Source of the DNA: Alphaproteobacteria bacterium
GTDB lineage: Bacteria > Pseudomonadota > Alphaproteobacteria > Caulobacterales > Maricaulaceae
Direction: 5' to 3'
DNA length: 64,000 nt
NCBI GenBank assembly: GCA_018222865.1
Contig: JAAEZM010000001.1
Span: 63,457-127,456 of the forward strand
Under the pieces are notes generated by a model that ran no database searches, was not told the DNA's origin, and saw nothing but the letters and a program-made list of their open reading frames with translations. The translations under genes and the position numbers were made by a program. Positions 61,374 to 64,000 of this stretch are shown in pieces (the stretch's first letter is position 1; every line of letters begins with the position of its first letter).

Positions 61374-62144
61374 ATGAGCGCTCTTGAGATTCGTCAATTC
61401 CCCTGCCTGTCCGATAATTACGGCTATCTTGTCCACGACCCGGTGAGCGGCGAAACCGCTGCGATCGACACTCCTGATCCGGTGCGGATCCTGGAGGAGG
61501 CGAAAGCGGCGGGCTGGACCATCACCCAGATCTGGAACACGCATCACCATTATGATCATGCGGGCGGGAATGAGGCTCTGAAAGAGGCCACCGGCGCCAA
61601 GATCACCGCACCAGGCTATGAAGCTGCGCGTATCCCGGCGATTGATCGCGAAATCGCAGACGGCGATACGGTCCAACTCGGCGAGCACTCGGCGAAAGTG
61701 TTTTTCACCCCGGGACATACGAGCGGGCATGTCTGCTATATTTTCCAGGAGAGCAATGTCGCATTTGTGGGCGATACGCTTTTCGCACTGGGCTGCGGGC
61801 GCTTGTTCGAAGGCACGCCGGGCCAAATGTGGAACAGTCTTTCGCGCCTGAAAGCACTGCCCGACGAGACCAAGATTTATTGCGCTCATGAATACACCCA
61901 GGCCAATGCGGCCTTCGCCCTCAGTGTTGACCCGGACAATCTCGACCTGCAGGCCTACTCCAAAATGGTCGATGCGGAACGCGCGCGCGGGGAACCCACT
62001 ATTCCCACGACAATTGGCGCGGAAAAATCAGCAAATCCTTTCCTCAGGCCCGACGATCCTGGCATCAGAGCGCATCTCGGCCTCCCCGATGCAGATGATG
62101 TAGAGGTCTTTGCCGAGATCCGGCACCGCAAGGACGTGTTCTGA
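61374..62144 (+). CDS. gloB: Hydroxyacylglutathione hydrolase (glyoxalase II)
   Basis: Hydrolyses S-D-lactoylglutathione, the second step of methylglyoxal detoxification (256 aa). The metallo-beta-lactamase metal site is complete: THHHYDHAGG, TPGHTSGHVCY and GDTLFALGCGRLFEGTP, with YCAHEYT and the C-terminal FLRPDDPGIRAHLG. It overlaps the DUF985 gene by one base. Confidence 0.94.
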   Translation: MSALEIRQFPCLSDNYGYLVHDPVSGETAAIDTPDPVRILEEAKAAGWTITQIWNTHHHYDHAGGNEALKEATGAKITAPGYEAARIPAIDREIADGDTVQLGEHSAKVFFTPGHTSGHVCYIFQESNVAFVGDTLFALGCGRLFEGTPGQMWNSLSRLKALPDETKIYCAHEYTQANAAFALSVDPDNLDLQAYSKMVDAERARGEPTIPTTIGAEKSANPFLRPDDPGIRAHLGLPDADDVEVFAEIRHRKDVF

Positions 62145-62590
62145 TGCGTCAAACCTGTGCCCAAGACATTATTGACACTTTGAAGATGAAGCCCCATCCG
62201 GAAGGCGGCTGGTATGTAGAGACGTTTCGCGATGATCACGCTATTGCCGGACGCGCACGCTCAACTGCCATCTTTTTCCTGCTTGAGGCGGGTCAGACCT
62301 CGCACTGGCATCGCGTTGACGCCATCGAGATCTGGCACTGGCATGCCGGGGCACCACTCGAATTATCGATCAGCGAAGACGGCCAGTCCGTTCAGCGATT
62401 GAAACTTGGCGCTGACATACTCGCCGGGGAGCGTCCGCAGGGCATTGTTCCACAAGACGCCTGGCAAGGCGCACGATCACTGGGCAGCTGGACGCTGGTC
62501 GGATGTACCGTGGCACCGGGGTTTGAGTTCTCAGGCTTTGAACTGGCCCCGCCGGACTGGCATCCAGGTGGCGCGCAAGTGCCGGATTAG
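62144..62590 (+). CDS. Cupin DUF985 family protein
   Basis: A 148-residue cupin with MKPHPEGGWYVETFRDDHAI at the start, then FFLLEAGQTSHWHRVDAIEIWHW giving the metal-binding histidines (written here as LLEAGQTSHWHRVD and EIWHW), and a C-terminal VAPGFEFSGFELAPPDWHPG. The start codon overlaps the gloB stop (TGATG), so the genes are coupled. Function unknown; perhaps a sugar- or acyl-binding enzyme. It overlaps the next convergent gene by 4 bases. Confidence 0.9.
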   Translation: MRQTCAQDIIDTLKMKPHPEGGWYVETFRDDHAIAGRARSTAIFFLLEAGQTSHWHRVDAIEIWHWHAGAPLELSISEDGQSVQRLKLGADILAGERPQGIVPQDAWQGARSLGSWTLVGCTVAPGFEFSGFELAPPDWHPGGAQVPD

Positions 62591-63318
62591 GCGTTTCCGT
62601 CGAGCAGAGCGCCCATGATGAATTCAGACGATGGTCGACCGGCATAGCCGTAATTGGGAGCGATCACGATGACAAAGGCCCGGTCATCTCGATAGGCGCC
62701 GGGTTCACTCCCGATGGTGACACTCACGCGATCAATACCGCGCACTCTGCGGCGCTCATCATCGATACGCTGGACCGCGATGGCCAGCATGCGAAACGCA
62801 TCATATTGGACGCCCAGACCAGCGCGCGGTGCGGGCGCATAACCAAGGTCGATATTATCGCCCACCAGGTCCGCGAAATCTTCTGCAACCTGTTCGGCCA
62901 GCGCGCGCACTTCTTCAGGCGAGCGCGGCGAAGGCGCGAGCGAACCGGCGGCGCTGGCGAAATCAGCAATCACACCATTGGGCGCATCAGCCGGGAAATA
63001 GGTGGCACCACCCAGACCGGTCAGACGGATAACCTCGCGACCTGTGTCTGTGACGAATGCCGTCCCACCGCCCGGTGCCCGGTTCGGGAAGAGCACCAGG
63101 ACCTCGGCAGTCGGGTCATCGCGTTCACGCAGCAGCGCGACCGAACGTGAGCGGTCGAAAAGAAAGAAACTGCCCGTATCTGCACGCTGATACCAGCCCG
63201 TCGTCTCTTGCTGGCGCGAACTGCCGAGCAAACGATCACGCAGCGGGTTTGATTGCAAACCCGCTGCAGTGCCTGCGATCAGCAGAACCGATAATATGGC
63301 AACAAAGAAACGCGTCAT
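62587..63318 (-). CDS. Secreted protein, probably DUF4908
   Basis: A protein of about 243 residues with an N-terminal hydrophobic signal (FFVAILSVLLIAGTAAGL), followed by WYQRADTGSFFLFDRSRSVA, a LLRERDDPTAEVLVLFPNRA segment, and a C-terminal DRAFVIVIAPNYGYAGRPSS. It resembles exported Caulobacter-group proteins of the DUF4908 type; I am only moderately sure of the name. An ATG (63318) and an upstream GTG (63336) are both possible starts. Function unknown. Confidence 0.6.
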   Translation of the reverse strand: MTRFFVAILSVLLIAGTAAGLQSNPLRDRLLGSSRQQETTGWYQRADTGSFFLFDRSRSVALLRERDDPTAEVLVLFPNRAPGGGTAFVTDTGREVIRLTGLGGATYFPADAPNGVIADFASAAGSLAPSPRSPEEVRALAEQVAEDFADLVGDNIDLGYAPAPRAGLGVQYDAFRMLAIAVQRIDDERRRVRGIDRVSVTIGSEPGAYRDDRAFVIVIAPNYGYAGRPSSEFIMGALLDGNA

Positions 63319-63377
63319 CCCACGCGACAATGTCACGGCTAACAGGGCGATTTTAGGGCAAGCGCTGCAATTGCGCC

Positions 63378-64000
63378 TTAAGCCATGTACTGGCCACCAT
63401 TAATCGTCATGACAGAGCCCGTCATGAAGCCCGCATCATCGCTCGCGAGATAGGCAACAGCCTTGCCGATCTCGTCGGCCTCACCCAGGCGATTGACGGG
63501 AATGCCAGCGATAATGCTCTCAAGCACTTTTTCTGGAACGGCCGCCACCATATCGGTGTTGATATAACCCGGTGCGATGCAGTTGACGGTGATGCCCTTG
63601 CGCGCGGTCTCCTGCGCCAGCGCCTTCGTGAAGCCAATCACGCCGGCCTTGGCTGCAGAATAATTCACCTGCCCCATTTGTCCTTTTTGGCCATTGATGG
63701 AGGAGATGTTGATGATGCGGCCGAAACCACGTTCGCGCATGCCCTCGATCAGCGGGCGGGACATGTTGAACAGCGAAGTCAGGTCAACTCGGATCACATC
63801 ATTCCACTGCTCCGGCGTCATTTTATGGAACATGCCGTCACGTGTAATGCCTGCATTATTGACCAGAACATCAATGGGAGAACCGGCCAATTCCTCAGCC
63901 TTCGCAATACCTTGCACACAGGCATCATAATCGCCAACATCAAATTTGACGGTCTCTATGCCGGTCTCGGCAGTAAAGGCCGCGGCCTTTTCTTCATTGC
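63378..64000 (-). CDS. phaB: Acetoacetyl-CoA reductase / 3-oxoacyl-ACP reductase (cut by window edge)
   Basis: A short-chain dehydrogenase; the N-terminal NADPH-binding part is beyond the right edge. The visible 207 residues include IDVLVNNAGITRDGMFHKMT, RVDLTSLFNMSRPLIEGMRE, the catalytic Ser-Tyr-Lys set in INISSINGQKGQMGQVNYSA and AKAGVIGFTKALAQE, and a C-terminal MTGSVMTINGGQYMA. The NGQKGQ and GGQYMA features favour PhaB (acetoacetyl-CoA to 3-hydroxybutyryl-CoA for polyhydroxybutyrate) over FabG. phaA is probably just outside the window. Confidence 0.85.
   Translation of the reverse strand, partial: NEEKAAAFTAETGIETVKFDVGDYDACVQGIAKAEELAGSPIDVLVNNAGITRDGMFHKMTPEQWNDVIRVDLTSLFNMSRPLIEGMRERGFGRIINISSINGQKGQMGQVNYSAAKAGVIGFTKALAQETARKGITVNCIAPGYINTDMVAAVPEKVLESIIAGIPVNRLGEADEIGKAVAYLASDDAGFMTGSVMTINGGQYMA

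Noticed and set aside
1-64000. Search by eye for CRISPR arrays, insertion sequences, phage genes, toxin-antitoxin or restriction-modification pairs
   Set aside because: None found. The HNH gene stands alone and no regularly spaced direct repeats other than the short Pho-box-like arrays were seen.

Overview
The window looks like a chromosomal segment of an alphaproteobacterium of the dimorphic, prosthecate type (Maricaulales/Hyphomonadales or a close relative). Reasons are a gcrA cell-cycle regulator gene, alphaproteobacterial gene orders (ftsE-ftsX-ydcF-plsC, argH-lptM-DUF4175, HIG1-cobalamin adenosyltransferase-etfBA), a large TonB-dependent receptor, a PhaB-type reductase and GC-rich third codon positions. 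I found no phage, insertion sequence, CRISPR array or conjugation gene. Genes are tightly packed on both strands, and many convergent neighbours end within a few bases of each other.

Layout. 1-6.2 kb: end of an amidohydrolase, 1-Cys peroxiredoxin, SixA phosphatase, a processive-type glycosyltransferase with a small membrane protein, a secreted two-domain protein, a STAS-like protein, tRNA-Gly(CCC) and dCTP deaminase. 6.2-11.2 kb: apaG, trkH, hslO, argD and an ABC-2 permease. 11.3-15 kb: gcrA, then phoR-phoU-phoB on the minus strand without pst genes. 15.2-21.2 kb: a complete tripartite RND efflux operon. 21.2-34.2 kb: two tandem M13 lipoprotein peptidases, a ricin-B-like secreted protein, an AbgT transporter, a GGCT-like protein, a Csd-like PLP enzyme with a divergent Lrp regulator, tRNA-Arg(ACG), a P1/DmpA peptidase and a lipoprotein gamma-glutamyltransferase. 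34.2-42.6 kb: HNH nuclease, esterase, a repeat-rich gap, gluQ with a probable C-terminal frameshift, a Rieske oxygenase, HIG1, MMAB-type adenosyltransferase, YceI and etfBA. 42.6-49.5 kb: lipoprotein amidohydrolase, membrane-anchored AraC regulator, and a divergent beta-propeller phytase/TonB receptor pair. 49.5-64 kb: tlpA-like, argH, lptM, DUF4175, DUF3426, ftsEX, ydcF, plsC, DUF2125, hisC, methyltransferase, gloB, DUF985, a secreted protein (tentatively DUF4908) and the end of phaB.

The most interesting signal is a phosphate-starvation theme. PhoB-box-like direct repeats with an exact 11-base period occur upstream of phoU-phoB (13565-13593), upstream of the TonB receptor that faces the phytase gene (46357-46385), and in the gap after that receptor gene (49365-49404). 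The last array is followed by no protein gene. It is followed by a sequence of about 96 nt with two hairpins carrying C-rich loops, one an anti-Shine-Dalgarno-like CUCCUCCCC, and then by a strong rho-independent terminator. This is what a PhoB-controlled small regulatory RNA would look like, and it appears undescribed. All assignments come from reading the sequence; no database search was run.
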